DNA of 64,000 bases, from positions 1,674,001 to 1,738,000 of the forward strand of contig AP027304.1 in NCBI GenBank assembly GCA_036322835.1, written 5' to 3'. Shown piece by piece: positions 17,181-26,143 of the stretch. Position numbers and translations under genes: made by a program. The stretch is from Tenuifilaceae bacterium CYCD. GTDB lineage: Bacteria; Bacteroidota; Bacteroidia; Bacteroidales; Tenuifilaceae. The notes beneath the pieces were generated by a model. The model made no database searches. It was given only the letters and a program-made list of their open reading frames with translations, and was not told the DNA's origin. The first letter of the stretch is position 1, and each line of letters starts with the position of its first letter.

Positions 17181-19052
17181 CTAATTTTTAACGCAACGAA
17201 CACTCATCCCGTTCTTTTTGTTGGTATATGCTTGGAACGAGTTGCCGTAGTTGTAAAGTAAATAGAAGTATGATGCGGTTAACGAACTGTATTCCGATGA
17301 ACTCCACCAGTTTCCTTCCACCGATTTAAAATCGAACACGCCCGTGTTATCACGTTTTCCTCCGGGCAATGCGTTAAATCCGTATTCGTTAGTTGCTCCG
17401 CTATTTGGCGTTTTCCAGTCGGTGGTTCCGGTTAACTTAAGTAAGCCGCCAGCAACTCCTGCATTGCCAAGAAAATCTACAAGTTTCGAAAATTCATCGT
17501 TTGTTGGGATGTGCCATCCCGATGGGCAGAGTTTACCAGAATTTACAGCGTACCAATTGTACAGGGCTCCATAGGTTTGTGCGTGCGATGTTGAATCGTT
17601 GTTATACCAGCAAAAGCCTGAATTTTCTTTAACCCAAACGGTATCCTCTACAATTTTTGTGATAGCAGTGTTGTCGTTATACTTTGTGGTCCGGAGGTTT
17701 ACCGTCATCCAATACTGGTGTCCAATTCCAATGGTGTTGTATGTGTTACCCTGAACATCGGTTATAGTTCCTGTTATACCTGTAACAACGGTTGTAAAGG
17801 TTGAGTCGGCGCCATAAGTTATTCCTAAACTATTCTCGGCACGAACTCTATAGTGATATACAGTTTCAGGCGATAATCCCGAGATAGAGACGCTAATAGT
17901 GTCGTCGTTTTCGGTTATAGGATTTTCTGTTACTATGGCTGTACTGCCGTAACTGGTGGTTGTTCCATACTCGAAGGCAACGGTTGTGTTTAGGTCATTG
18001 GCGCTTATCAGGCCGCTTAGTGTTGCCGATGATGTTGTAATATTAGTTGCTTCTAGTGTTTTTGCAGTTGGCTCGTCTCCTAAGGTGATGAATGATGATT
18101 CGCTTCCATACGTTGTTCCAACGCTATTTGTGGCGTAAGCTACTATATAGTATGTGTTTTTTGGACTTAAACTATTAATGGTTGAAAGGAATTCTCCGGA
18201 TCCGCTTCCGATTGCCAGTTTAGTTCCTGTAGTTTGAGGATTTGCCGATGTTCCCCAGTAAATTCCCCTTTCGGTTACTTCAGCACCGCCTGTGGATGTA
18301 ACTTCTCCGCCAATTTTCACCGAACTGGTAGTTATATTGCGGGCAACATAGGTTGTTACCGATGGGAGCGCTGGCGAGGTGGTAAAGTAAATTTCTTCAC
18401 CATAACTCGTCCCTTTGATATTGGTTGCAAATGCTACAACATAGTACTGGCTGGTGCGATTTAATCCGGTTATGGTTTGCGAGAATTCTCCAGCGCCACT
18501 TCCAATTGCAAGTTTGTTTCCGGTTAGCACGGGGTTGGTATGTGTTCCCCAGTAAACGCCTCTTTGACTAACTTCGTAACCACCGCTATCGGTAACGTTG
18601 CCTCCAACTTTTGCTGAATTTGTTGTGAGTTCCGAAATTGAAGTGGTGGTAACCGTTGGCAAACTTATTTGAGTGGTGAAATAAGTTTCGGTTCCGTATG
18701 AGGTGCCTATGTTATTGGTGGCGTATGCTTTGATGTAATACTTAACTCCGGAAGTCAATCCCCTCAGCGTGTCAAAATAAGCACCAGTTCCAGTTCCAAC
18801 CTCGAGTTTAGTGCCAGTATTTTCTGGATTTGTTGATGTGCCCCAGTATATTCCTCTATCCGATACTTGTACTCCGCCATCATCTAGTACCCTTCCTCCA
18901 ACAGTGGCCGATGTGTTTAAAATATCGGAAACAGACGATGTTTCTACTTTGGGGGCAGTTTTATCTTCCTCCTTTTTGCACGAATGGATGAATATGCAAA
19001 GTACAAGGACGATTAAAATGGATGGTATTATAAGATTCTTCATGCTCTTCAT
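17181..19052 (-). CDS. Surface lipoprotein with fibronectin-like repeats and FISUMP domain
   Basis: The 623-aa protein begins with a lipoprotein signal (Cys25 in 'CIFIHSCKKEED'). It then has three ~95-residue repeats, each with 'RGIYWGTS' or 'RGVYWGTH', a Gly-rich stretch and 'YATN..GTSYG', and a fourth more diverged fibronectin-III-like unit ('FEYGTTTSYGSTA'). The last ~190 residues are a FISUMP domain (Fibrobacter major paralogous domain), seen in 'IGHQYWMTVNLRTTKYND', 'CPSGWHIPTNDEF' and 'WWSSSEY'. It is probably surface exposed and may bind carbohydrate or protein, but its ligand is unknown. It ends a run of four same-strand genes. Confidence 0.8.
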   Translation of the reverse strand: MKSMKNLIIPSILIVLVLCIFIHSCKKEEDKTAPKVETSSVSDILNTSATVGGRVLDDGGVQVSDRGIYWGTSTNPENTGTKLEVGTGTGAYFDTLRGLTSGVKYYIKAYATNNIGTSYGTETYFTTQISLPTVTTTSISELTTNSAKVGGNVTDSGGYEVSQRGVYWGTHTNPVLTGNKLAIGSGAGEFSQTITGLNRTSQYYVVAFATNIKGTSYGEEIYFTTSPALPSVTTYVARNITTSSVKIGGEVTSTGGAEVTERGIYWGTSANPQTTGTKLAIGSGSGEFLSTINSLSPKNTYYIVAYATNSVGTTYGSESSFITLGDEPTAKTLEATNITTSSATLSGLISANDLNTTVAFEYGTTTSYGSTAIVTENPITENDDTISVSISGLSPETVYHYRVRAENSLGITYGADSTFTTVVTGITGTITDVQGNTYNTIGIGHQYWMTVNLRTTKYNDNTAITKIVEDTVWVKENSGFCWYNNDSTSHAQTYGALYNWYAVNSGKLCPSGWHIPTNDEFSKLVDFLGNAGVAGGLLKLTGTTDWKTPNSGATNEYGFNALPGGKRDNTGVFDFKSVEGNWWSSSEYSSLTASYFYLLYNYGNSFQAYTNKKNGMSVRCVKN

Positions 19053-19068
19053 ATTTCAAATTAAAGTC

Positions 19069-21000
19069 TTAATAGTATTTTACAACATTAGCCCCCGATT
19101 TGAGGTCGCGGTTGTAGCATTCGTCCATCTTCTTTTTAATTGATGATAGCAACTCTCTGATGTACGCCTCTTTGAAACTTGCATCGGAATCTAGTTTCGT
19201 AAACAGGGTGTACTTGGTTAAATCGCCATCTTGTTCCTTTAGAATTTCTTTTGCCATTTCAATTCCTTGTTGAATCTGCTCCTTAGTTATGTCGAAGTAA
19301 ACAACGGTAAGTTCGCCAGAGGAATCGCTGCTCTTGTTGCTTGTAGTTTGAGAGGTCGGATTAATTTCTAGTTTGCTGCTTTCGGTTGCTTTATAATCCA
19401 TTAAATCTGCGTAGTTAGGAATTACTTGGGCAAGTACAGCATTCATTTTATCCAGTTGGGCTTTAAGTGTCTGAATCTCCTTTTCCTGTTCTTTTATTTT
19501 CTTTTCCTGCCTAATGCTTAATCGAGCAACATCGGTAGTGTTAAGCCCAACGGCAACATTTATAAAGCTGATGTCGTTGGATTGAGAGCTCGACCATGCA
19601 ACTCCCGCAATTTTAAGGTAATCGTCGAATTGTATATCGTCCGGCGATATTGCAATTCCAGTACCGTCGTTATTCCCGCTTGGTATAATATAATCTCCAG
19701 CGTTAACTTTCCCAATAACCTTGGCCTCCACTTGCCCTATGAACGCAATCTTTTCGCAGGAGTTCTCATCTCCTTCTTTTGGTAAATTTCCCAGCACTAT
19801 GGGCTTTTTGGAAACAATCATTATTTTATCTGCGTCCTGTGTCGATTTTGACACAGAGCCTCCTCTTATGCCAACAATATCGCCGGGGAATATGTTTTCG
19901 TTAGGGTTCATCTTGGGGAGGTACTCTGCATAGTCGGCACCTTTAGATTTGTATACAACCCCTGCATTTGTGAGTCTGAAATAGTCGTAAGCTGCCAGTT
20001 GCGCTGCTCTTACAACAACTTGGGCAATCCCGAAAACTATTTTGGATGGAGGAGGAGCAGCAACGCAGGCGCCTAGCCCTGCACATACCGTTGTTGCGGT
20101 CACTGCGGCATATAGGTTTGCCGCGGCAACACCTGTTTCAACAACTAACTTGGCATTTTCGAAGTAGAACCAGGGGTCGGAGGTAATGTCATCGGTTGAT
20201 TCTCCTTCGATCCTTCCCTGTACTTTTTCGTTGTCCCAGAAGGTGACAAAGTTGGTACTGTTACTCCTTTTGTTATTGACCTTAATGGCAATGCCCTGAT
20301 CGCTTCCTTTAACAATTAGCGGGTAGGCATCTATGGACGCATCGCCTCCGCTTACACTTGCATTAATAGTAACTTGCCCATTTAGGTTGCTTGTTGAGTT
20401 TACGGTAAGCTTCTTCTCCAGCGTTGTGTTGTCTTCAACTCTCAACGATCCGGTTAGGTTGGTAGGGCTGGCGTTGTTTACATCTAGGCTACCGTTTAAA
20501 TTAGTTGTGGCCTCAACCGATAAATCCTGAAGGGTTGATTTACCATCAACTTTAAGTGAGCCAGTTGCCGTTATGTTTTTGTGGTAAGCGTAAGGGATGA
20601 AGTTTAGCTGTTGTAGGCTGAAATCGGTGTAGAACTTGTCGGTTTGGTTAAGACTAATATCAACCTTTAAATCCTTTGGCGTTCCGTTCCAGTCTATCTC
20701 TGTAAAGGTTAAAGGGCTTGTTGCTGTTACGGTGCCCTGTCCAATTATAAGGTTAATCATTCCGTAAGCATCGGTTCTTGTGGCTTGCTCTTCCTGGTAC
20801 TCAATGCTTCCTGATGCATCGAGAATTGAAAAGCGAACCATTATATCGCGGTTAGGTATGATGTTCCCTGATATGTCGTTTCCCGGAATTTCTTGGTTGG
20901 AGGTAGATATTATCACTGCCTGATAGCTTATTCCCTGTGACTGCGAGAATACTTCTGTGATAAAAAGCAGCGATAGTACTAGGATAAATAGTTTTTTCAT
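19069..21000 (-). CDS. Secreted tail-fibre-like structural protein
   Basis: The 643-aa product has a signal peptide (cleavage near 'VFSQSQG') and an N-terminal ~140-residue module ('GISYQAVIISTSNQEIPGND', 'AYGMINLIIGQGTV', 'LQQLNFIPYAYHKN') common in Bacteroidota surface proteins ahead of fibre-like repeats. Short 'GSLKVDGKSTLQDL'-like beta repeats follow, then a hydrophobic Ala-rich stretch (~290-330), then a region with 'DYAEYLPKMNPNENIFPGDI' that resembles the segment before intramolecular chaperone domains of phage tail fibres. A coiled coil is near residue 505. The function is unknown; a surface fibre is my inference. It sits 16 bases upstream of the FISUMP gene. Confidence 0.65.
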   Translation of the reverse strand: MKKLFILVLSLLFITEVFSQSQGISYQAVIISTSNQEIPGNDISGNIIPNRDIMVRFSILDASGSIEYQEEQATRTDAYGMINLIIGQGTVTATSPLTFTEIDWNGTPKDLKVDISLNQTDKFYTDFSLQQLNFIPYAYHKNITATGSLKVDGKSTLQDLSVEATTNLNGSLDVNNASPTNLTGSLRVEDNTTLEKKLTVNSTSNLNGQVTINASVSGGDASIDAYPLIVKGSDQGIAIKVNNKRSNSTNFVTFWDNEKVQGRIEGESTDDITSDPWFYFENAKLVVETGVAAANLYAAVTATTVCAGLGACVAAPPPSKIVFGIAQVVVRAAQLAAYDYFRLTNAGVVYKSKGADYAEYLPKMNPNENIFPGDIVGIRGGSVSKSTQDADKIMIVSKKPIVLGNLPKEGDENSCEKIAFIGQVEAKVIGKVNAGDYIIPSGNNDGTGIAISPDDIQFDDYLKIAGVAWSSSQSNDISFINVAVGLNTTDVARLSIRQEKKIKEQEKEIQTLKAQLDKMNAVLAQVIPNYADLMDYKATESSKLEINPTSQTTSNKSSDSSGELTVVYFDITKEQIQQGIEMAKEILKEQDGDLTKYTLFTKLDSDASFKEAYIRELLSSIKKKMDECYNRDLKSGANVVKYY

Positions 21001-21022
21001 GGTTCTAAGTGTGTTTAATTGC

Positions 21023-21676
21023 TTAGTTGAAATACATTAAGTTGATGGCTAAACCAATACTTATGCTATGGATTGTAAAGCGGAGTTGTTCCTTGTTGTC
21101 GTAATTGCCAACCAAAAAACTCCGGCCACCCATGTACTGCCCATATAGAATAAAAGTTTTGGAAATGTAGTAGTTTACGCCGATTGCCCCGCGTAGGTAG
21201 TAGAATGGTTTGTCGAATTCTTCTATTCCATTTAGATCGCTAATTTGATTGTTGAGGTTTTGGGTGCCATCAATCAGAAACTCCGATGATACTACGCCTC
21301 TTAGGTAAAGCGAAAAGCCGTGCTGTTCGTTTCGGTTCACTTCGGGACGGAAAAATTCGTAATCAATTCCTAGGTTTAAGCCAATAAATCTAGCGTCCCA
21401 TTTGTAGTAATTTCCAAGGATGGGATCGCTTCCTTCCGCTTCGTACCTGTTGTAGTTGGCCAATAGCGATGCATGCCAGTTTGTGTTGAGCAACGGGTAC
21501 CGGATGCCAAATCCAATATTGCCCCGATTGTTACTTTTCAATCCGTCTAAACTCTCCCCATTTGAGTTTTTGTAATCAAATTTGGGCATTACTTGGCCTA
21601 TTTCGAAATTTAAAATCTGGCCAGAAGTTGTAAATCCAAGGAGTAGCAGAAGAATTCCACCAATTAGTTTTTTCAT
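21023..21676 (-). CDS. Putative outer-membrane beta-barrel protein
   Basis: The 217-aa product has a signal peptide (cleavage after 'LGFTTSGQ') and then alternating polar and hydrophobic strands with many aromatic residues, such as 'GNIGFGIRYPLLNTNWHASL', 'FYYLRGAIGVNYYISKTFIL' and 'HSISIGLAINLMYF', ending in the terminal Phe-Asn pattern of outer-membrane barrels. About eight strands fit the length. I do not recognise a specific family. It lies between a T9SS-sorted protein gene (2-base gap) and the fibre-like gene (22-base gap), so it may be the membrane anchor of that surface assembly. Confidence 0.6.
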   Translation of the reverse strand: MKKLIGGILLLLLGFTTSGQILNFEIGQVMPKFDYKNSNGESLDGLKSNNRGNIGFGIRYPLLNTNWHASLLANYNRYEAEGSDPILGNYYKWDARFIGLNLGIDYEFFRPEVNRNEQHGFSLYLRGVVSSEFLIDGTQNLNNQISDLNGIEEFDKPFYYLRGAIGVNYYISKTFILYGQYMGGRSFLVGNYDNKEQLRFTIHSISIGLAINLMYFN

Positions 21677-21678
21677 GA

Positions 21679-22200
21679 TTAATTCTTTATCAATTTCAGT
21701 GAGGACTGTTTTCCATTGCTCGAAACGTTTGCAATGTATAGCCCTTGGCTCAGGCAGCCTAAGTCTAAGTTTATTTCCTGCGTTGGGCTGTATGTGTAGT
21801 TGTAGAATAACTGTCCAAAGGTGTTGTAAATTTTTATAATGATTACATCGGAAATAGCATCATTGAAAGTTAGCGTAATGTTATCGTTAAAAGGGTTTGG
21901 GTGAATGGCCATTTCAAGTTCATTAGAGTTCTTAGGGTAAATAGATGTCCCTTTTAATGGTTGAATGAATCCTTGCCGAAGAAAAAAATGTTTTCCAGAA
22001 TTTACCCCAATAATACTTTCCTGTCCAACGCTTTGTTGGTAGAAATAACTATTGCCATCAATGTAAACATTTTTTGATGTTCCGCCAATACTTAGCGTTG
22101 ATGTTAACTTCCTAGGGATTTGGCCGAATGCAAATTGTGTTGTAGCTAACATTAGGAGTGTGCATGCAATTGTCAGTTTCGACAGGATGGTGTTTGGCAT
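21679..22200 (-). CDS. Small secreted protein with T9SS sorting domain
   Basis: With ATG 22200 the product is 173 aa: a signal peptide ending 'QFAFGQ', a central stretch with 'QSVGQESIIGVNSGKHFFLR' and 'RQGFIQP', a motif seen in many small Bacteroidota surface proteins, and a type A T9SS C-terminal signal ('IHPNPFNDNITLTF', 'GLYIANV', ending 'LKLIKN'). It is therefore exported by the type IX system whose regulators are encoded at 9-13 kb. A longer open frame runs to 22401, but the signal peptide fixes the start at 22200. It is the first gene of a four-gene run of envelope proteins. Confidence 0.75.
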   Translation of the reverse strand: MPNTILSKLTIACTLLMLATTQFAFGQIPRKLTSTLSIGGTSKNVYIDGNSYFYQQSVGQESIIGVNSGKHFFLRQGFIQPLKGTSIYPKNSNELEMAIHPNPFNDNITLTFNDAISDVIIIKIYNTFGQLFYNYTYSPTQEINLDLGCLSQGLYIANVSSNGKQSSLKLIKN

Positions 22201-22405
22201 GAATTCAAAATAATAATTTATACTAATTGATTTCTGAAAGTCATTTTGGAGAATCATCGCTAAAGTAATATTTATTGTTTGTCGTTGAACAACATTTTGT
22301 TGTGTTTTTATAAACACTTTAAAGTATTTTATTCTCAATTTATTAACAGGCACTCTTTTGCTGAAAACATGATTCTTATACAGGATAAATATTGGGGGCA
22401 ATTTC

Positions 22406-22413
22406 TATATTTG
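22406..22413 (+). promoter_or_regulatory. Predicted -7 element of the LTA-synthase-like gene
   Basis: TATATTTG is an exact TAnnTTTG match, 16 bases upstream of the ATG at 22430, which implies a very short leader. I see no clear -33 TTG at normal spacing. Confidence 0.5.
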
Positions 22414-22429
22414 CACAAAAACAATCGCG

Positions 22430-24388
22430 ATGTATCAATCATTTAAAGATTTCTATACTGGACTTAAGGTTAAAGGAAATATTTACGCCATGCTTGTTTG
22501 GAGGTATTTACTCCTTATGCTAGTGTTCACTTTGTGTAGAGTGCTTTTCTTCTTATTTAATAGAGGATATTTCCCAAATGTAACATTTGATGGATTTTCA
22601 AAAATTCTTTGGGGTGGACTTCAGTTCGATACAACGGCAATTCTATACACCAACATATTGTATTTTTTTCTTTTTCTAATTCCCTTCACATTTAGGTATA
22701 ACAAATGGTATCAGGGTATTCTTAAATACTTGTTTGTGGTAACCAATAGTATTGCAATTGGTGCGAACTGTGCCGATTTTATATACTTCCAGTTTACTAT
22801 GCGCCGAACAACGGCAACGGTATTCAGCGAGTTTAAGCATGAAACCAATTTTGGATCGTTAATACCAAAGTTCATTGCCGATTATTGGTATGTATTTCTA
22901 ATATGGGTTGCCCTAACCGTTCTAATTATTATTCTGTATGGAAAAATTCAAAAGCCTAAAATCCAGAAAGGCTTTAAATACCATTTTGCCTACTTTTTTA
23001 ATGGATTAGCGTTGATGTTACTGTTTGTCGCACTCATGTTTGGTGGACTTCGTGGTGGATTTAGACATAGCACACGGCCAATAACCCTAAGTAATGCTGG
23101 CCAGTATATCAGTGAACCGTTGGAGGCAGCCATTGTTTTAAATACGCCTTTTGCCATTTACCGAACGCTAGGAAAACAGTCGTTAAAAAAAGTAAATTAC
23201 TTCAAGCCGGAGGAATTAGAATCGGTTTATAATCCGGTTTATCAACCGGCATCAACCGATTCAATGAAGCGTTCCAATGTAGTAATATTTATTCTTGAGA
23301 GTTTTGGCCGGGAGTACATGGAGCATTATAATGAGCATTTGCTTTCGGAAGGATATCAAAGTTTTACGCCATTCCTCGATTCAATTATTGGTAAAAGCCT
23401 TTACTATCGCTACTCATTTGCCAATGGCCGTAAATCAATTGATGCCATGCCCTCGAACCTTGCCAGTATTCCGATGATGGTTGAACCGTACTTCCTTACC
23501 AGTTACTCTGGAAATAAAATCAACAGCATTGCTTCTTTGCTACGAGCCGAGGGTTACTATACCGCATTTTTCCATGGTGCACCAAACGGATCAATGGGCT
23601 TTCAGGCATTTGCCAATGTGGCTGGATTTCAGGATTACTATGGGTTAAGTGAGTATCCCAGTTCCGATGGTTTTGATGGAATGTGGGGCGTGTGGGACGA
23701 GGAGTTCTTTCAGTTCTTTGCCGATAAGTTAAACGGATTTAAGCAACCATTCTGTGCGGCAATCTTTTCTGTATCATCTCATCATCCCTTCAAAGTGCCC
23801 GAGCGGTACGAGGGGAAATTTCCCAAAGGGACATTGCCAATCCACCAGTGCATTGGGTACACCGACTACTCCTTAAAACAATTTTTTGCGAAGGCTAGCA
23901 AGATGCCTTGGTTCGACAACACACTGTTTGTTTTCACAGCCGATCACGCCAACCAGGCCTACTATCCCGAGTATAAAACCAACGTTGGGGTTTTTTCAGT
24001 CCCCCTTGTATTCTACAAACCCGATGGCAGTTTAGAGGGCAGGGTGGACGATTTGGCGCAGCAAATCGATATTATGCCTTCGGTGCTGGGATATCTTAAT
24101 TATCCAAAGCCATTTTTAGCTTTTGGTAGAAACTTGTTCGATAACAAGCGGGAACCTTTTGTAATAAATTACACCTCAAACACCTATCAACTGTTTATGG
24201 GTGATTTTCTGTTCCTTTACAATGGAACAAAAGCAACCGGTTTGTATAAATTTAAAGCCGATAGGCTCCTTGCCGATAATTTGCTTGGAAAATTTCCCGA
24301 TGTAGAGCAGAAAATGGAACAAAAAGTTAAGGCAATAATTCAGCAGTACAATAGTAGAATGATTGAGGATAAATTAACCGTTAAGTAG
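22430..24388 (+). CDS. LTA synthase/phosphoglycerol transferase-like sulfatase-fold membrane enzyme
   Basis: The 652-aa protein has five membrane helices in its first ~220 residues and a sulfatase/alkaline-phosphatase-fold catalytic domain from about 280. Motifs are 'NVVIFILESFGREYMEHYN' (first metal-binding segment), 'FANGRKSIDAMPS' (region of the nucleophile) and 'FTADHANQA' (metal-binding Asp-His). This is the architecture of lipoteichoic-acid synthase and of Gram-negative phosphoglycerol or phosphoethanolamine transferases, which use phospholipid head groups to modify surface glycans in the periplasm. The substrate is unknown. Two small genes follow on the same strand. Confidence 0.85.
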   Translation: MYQSFKDFYTGLKVKGNIYAMLVWRYLLLMLVFTLCRVLFFLFNRGYFPNVTFDGFSKILWGGLQFDTTAILYTNILYFFLFLIPFTFRYNKWYQGILKYLFVVTNSIAIGANCADFIYFQFTMRRTTATVFSEFKHETNFGSLIPKFIADYWYVFLIWVALTVLIIILYGKIQKPKIQKGFKYHFAYFFNGLALMLLFVALMFGGLRGGFRHSTRPITLSNAGQYISEPLEAAIVLNTPFAIYRTLGKQSLKKVNYFKPEELESVYNPVYQPASTDSMKRSNVVIFILESFGREYMEHYNEHLLSEGYQSFTPFLDSIIGKSLYYRYSFANGRKSIDAMPSNLASIPMMVEPYFLTSYSGNKINSIASLLRAEGYYTAFFHGAPNGSMGFQAFANVAGFQDYYGLSEYPSSDGFDGMWGVWDEEFFQFFADKLNGFKQPFCAAIFSVSSHHPFKVPERYEGKFPKGTLPIHQCIGYTDYSLKQFFAKASKMPWFDNTLFVFTADHANQAYYPEYKTNVGVFSVPLVFYKPDGSLEGRVDDLAQQIDIMPSVLGYLNYPKPFLAFGRNLFDNKREPFVINYTSNTYQLFMGDFLFLYNGTKATGLYKFKADRLLADNLLGKFPDVEQKMEQKVKAIIQQYNSRMIEDKLTVK

Positions 24389-24420
24389 CAGTTAATTTAA
24401 GGATAGACAAAAAGAAATAC

Positions 24421-24428
24421 TATTTTTG
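24421..24428 (+). promoter_or_regulatory. Predicted -7 element for the small lipoprotein gene
   Basis: TATTTTTG matches TAnnTTTG, 32 bases upstream of the GTG at 24461. Confidence 0.4.
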
Positions 24429-24460
24429 TTCCTATCGGTATTGAATAAAACTGGAATTTT

Positions 24461-24844
24461 GTGCAAATTTACAACAAGGTTTTCCTGTATGGAATAATGG
24501 TGTTTGCTTTGGCTCAAGGGTGTTCAAAGGATTTAGCGCCACAAACTGTTCAGTCAGTTCCAGGAAAATCAGAACGAAAAATTAACAGGGAGAAACGTAG
24601 GCGGGCTTGGATTGGATATTGGTATAAGCGAAGGAACGAAAGGGTTACTCGGAGGTCGGAGCGGCAGTTAAATAGGCTGGAGAAAAAATCGAGACGGGCT
24701 GAAGCCAAAATGCAGCAGGATCATATTAAAAAACAAACGCCAGCCGTGCAAAAGCGGATGAAAGAAACAAAAAAGGAAGCAGAACAAAATAATTCAAGGC
24801 GCAATTTACGACAACGGTTGAGGCTTTGGAGATATAAAAAGTAA
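24461..24844 (+). CDS. Small, very basic putative lipoprotein
   Basis: The 127-aa product starts with a short hydrophobic signal and a possible lipobox ('VFALAQGC', Cys21). The rest is strongly basic, with about a third Arg and Lys ('KINREKRRRAWIGYWYKRRN', 'RRNLRQRLRLWRYKK'), and is predicted to be helical. I do not recognise the family. A basic envelope protein of this kind could bind lipid A phosphates or nucleic acid, but that is speculation. The start is GTG at 24461; an ATG at 24497 would shorten the signal. It ends 5 bases before the next gene. Confidence 0.6.
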   Translation: MQIYNKVFLYGIMVFALAQGCSKDLAPQTVQSVPGKSERKINREKRRRAWIGYWYKRRNERVTRRSERQLNRLEKKSRRAEAKMQQDHIKKQTPAVQKRMKETKKEAEQNNSRRNLRQRLRLWRYKK

Positions 24845-24849
24845 AAGGA

Positions 24850-25500
24850 ATGGATGCAGGCGATTATATCTATATTATTATTGCAATAGTGCTGGCTGTA
24901 ATTAATGCTGTTGCCAATAAGAAGAAAAAGGAGGCCGCTAAGAGAAAGGCTGCCGTGGCGCAGCCCGAGGAACCAATGCGCGATCCTGCCGATATACTAC
25001 AGGATATTCTAATGGGGAAGGTTGATACTCGTACTCCAGAGTCTTCAACCACTCCTGAGCCTACACCAAAGTGGTTTGATGATGAGGATTACGATGATGC
25101 TAAGGAATATGAGCAACCGTTAGATCCAGAGAGACCAAAACCATCGTGGGCCTACGAGGCTAAAGAAGAGCCAGTACAATCCATCGAATATCAGCAGCCT
25201 GTTGTTGAGCCCAGCGAAGCAAAGCTATACCCAACATTCGAAGTCAAGCCATTGGACGTTGCCGATAATGCCAAGTTTACACCAATAGATGTGCCCGATT
25301 CTATTGTGGACTCAATAGCTGAGTTTAACTATGATGAGTTAAATATCACCGAAGTGGAGGATGACGTTCCCGATATGATATTCGATCATGAGAGGGCTAT
25401 GGCAATGGCGGAATCTGAGCCTTCAATTTTGGACGACTTTGATCCCAAAAAGGCCATAGTTTACTCTGAAATAATGACTCCAAAGTATCTTCAGGCATAA
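24850..25500 (+). CDS. Membrane-anchored acidic protein of unknown function
   Basis: The 216-aa product has a hydrophobic N-terminal helix (residues 5-20, 'YIYIIIAIVLAVINAV'), a basic Lys-rich stretch ('NKKKKEAAKRK'), then a long acidic, Pro- and Glu-rich and probably disordered region ('WFDDEDYDDAKEYEQPLDPE'). Its last 80 residues hold two short helical segments. I do not recognise it. The layout suggests an inner-membrane anchor with a cytoplasmic acidic tail. It is 5 bases after a very basic lipoprotein gene, an interesting charge pairing. Confidence 0.6.
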   Translation: MDAGDYIYIIIAIVLAVINAVANKKKKEAAKRKAAVAQPEEPMRDPADILQDILMGKVDTRTPESSTTPEPTPKWFDDEDYDDAKEYEQPLDPERPKPSWAYEAKEEPVQSIEYQQPVVEPSEAKLYPTFEVKPLDVADNAKFTPIDVPDSIVDSIAEFNYDELNITEVEDDVPDMIFDHERAMAMAESEPSILDDFDPKKAIVYSEIMTPKYLQA

Positions 25501-25589
25501 GTGTATCTTGCTTAATATTAGGTTGTTTGTGAGTTTTTTGGGCTGAAATAAATTTATTGCGGTTCTGATTTTTTGTATTAAATAAATGC

Positions 25590-25597
25590 TATATTTG
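25590..25597 (+). promoter_or_regulatory. Predicted -7 element of greA
   Basis: TATATTTG is an exact -7 consensus. Transcription would begin near 25604, at the foot of the leader hairpin described below. Confidence 0.5.
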
Positions 25598-25603
25598 CAA
25601 AAC

Positions 25604-25635
25604 AAAAGAGTTCCGACTGGTCGGAATTCTTTTTT
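25604..25635 (+). terminator. Terminator-like hairpin in the greA leader
   Basis: A stem that starts at 25604-25616 (AAAAGAGTTCCGA) pairs with 25621-25633 (TCGGAATTCTTTT), has a tight four-base loop and is followed by a run of T. It lies between the predicted greA promoter and the greA ribosome-binding site. It looks like an intrinsic terminator placed in the leader, so it may cause early termination. Confidence 0.6.
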
Positions 25636-25648
25636 ATTTCATATACAA

Positions 25649-25655
25649 GGAGGTA
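25649..25655 (+). promoter_or_regulatory. Strong Shine-Dalgarno sequence of greA
   Basis: AGGAGGT lies a few bases before the greA ATG at 25659. Most genes in this window lack such a site, as is usual in Bacteroidota, so this is notable and fixes the greA start. Confidence 0.6.
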
Positions 25656-25658
25656 AAA

Positions 25659-26132
25659 ATGTCCAAAGTAATCTATTTAACAGAAGAGGGTCTAATGAAG
25701 CTCCGCGCAGAGGTAGAACAACTAAAAAGCGTGGAACGCCCAGCAATTTCCAGAATGATTGCCGAAGCACGAGATAAAGGCGATTTGTCTGAGAATGCCG
25801 AGTACGATGCAGCAAAGGAAGCCCAAGGCATGCTAGAACTTCGTATATCGAAGTTGGAGGACACTATTGCCAACGCTCGCATTATTGACGAATCGAAAAT
25901 TGATACCGATAAGGTTCAGATTCTGAATAAAGTAAAGATCAAAAACCTGAAAACAAACGCCGACTTGGTGTACACCCTCGTGGCGGAGTCGGAGGCAAAC
26001 CTTAAAGAGGGAAAGCTATCCATTGCCACTCCAATTGCAAAGGCATTGATTGGCAAAAAGGTTGGCGATGTAGTTGAGGTTACTGTACCTTCGGGTTTGA
26101 TGAGCTTTAAGATTCTCGACATTTCCATCTAA
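25659..26132 (+). CDS. greA: Transcription elongation factor GreA
   Basis: GreA enters the RNA polymerase secondary channel and stimulates cleavage of backtracked RNA. The 157-aa protein shows the N-terminal coiled-coil with 'YLTEEGLMKLRAEVEQLKS', the acidic tip 'ARDKGDLSENAEYDAAKEA' (the conserved Asp and Glu) and the C-terminal FKBP-like domain ending 'VEVTVPSGLMSFKILDI'. The length is normal. A strong Shine-Dalgarno sits before the ATG, and a terminator-like hairpin in the leader suggests attenuation. A HIT-family gene follows 11 bases later. Confidence 0.95.
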   Translation: MSKVIYLTEEGLMKLRAEVEQLKSVERPAISRMIAEARDKGDLSENAEYDAAKEAQGMLELRISKLEDTIANARIIDESKIDTDKVQILNKVKIKNLKTNADLVYTLVAESEANLKEGKLSIATPIAKALIGKKVGDVVEVTVPSGLMSFKILDISI

Positions 26133-26143
26133 ATTTGAAATAT

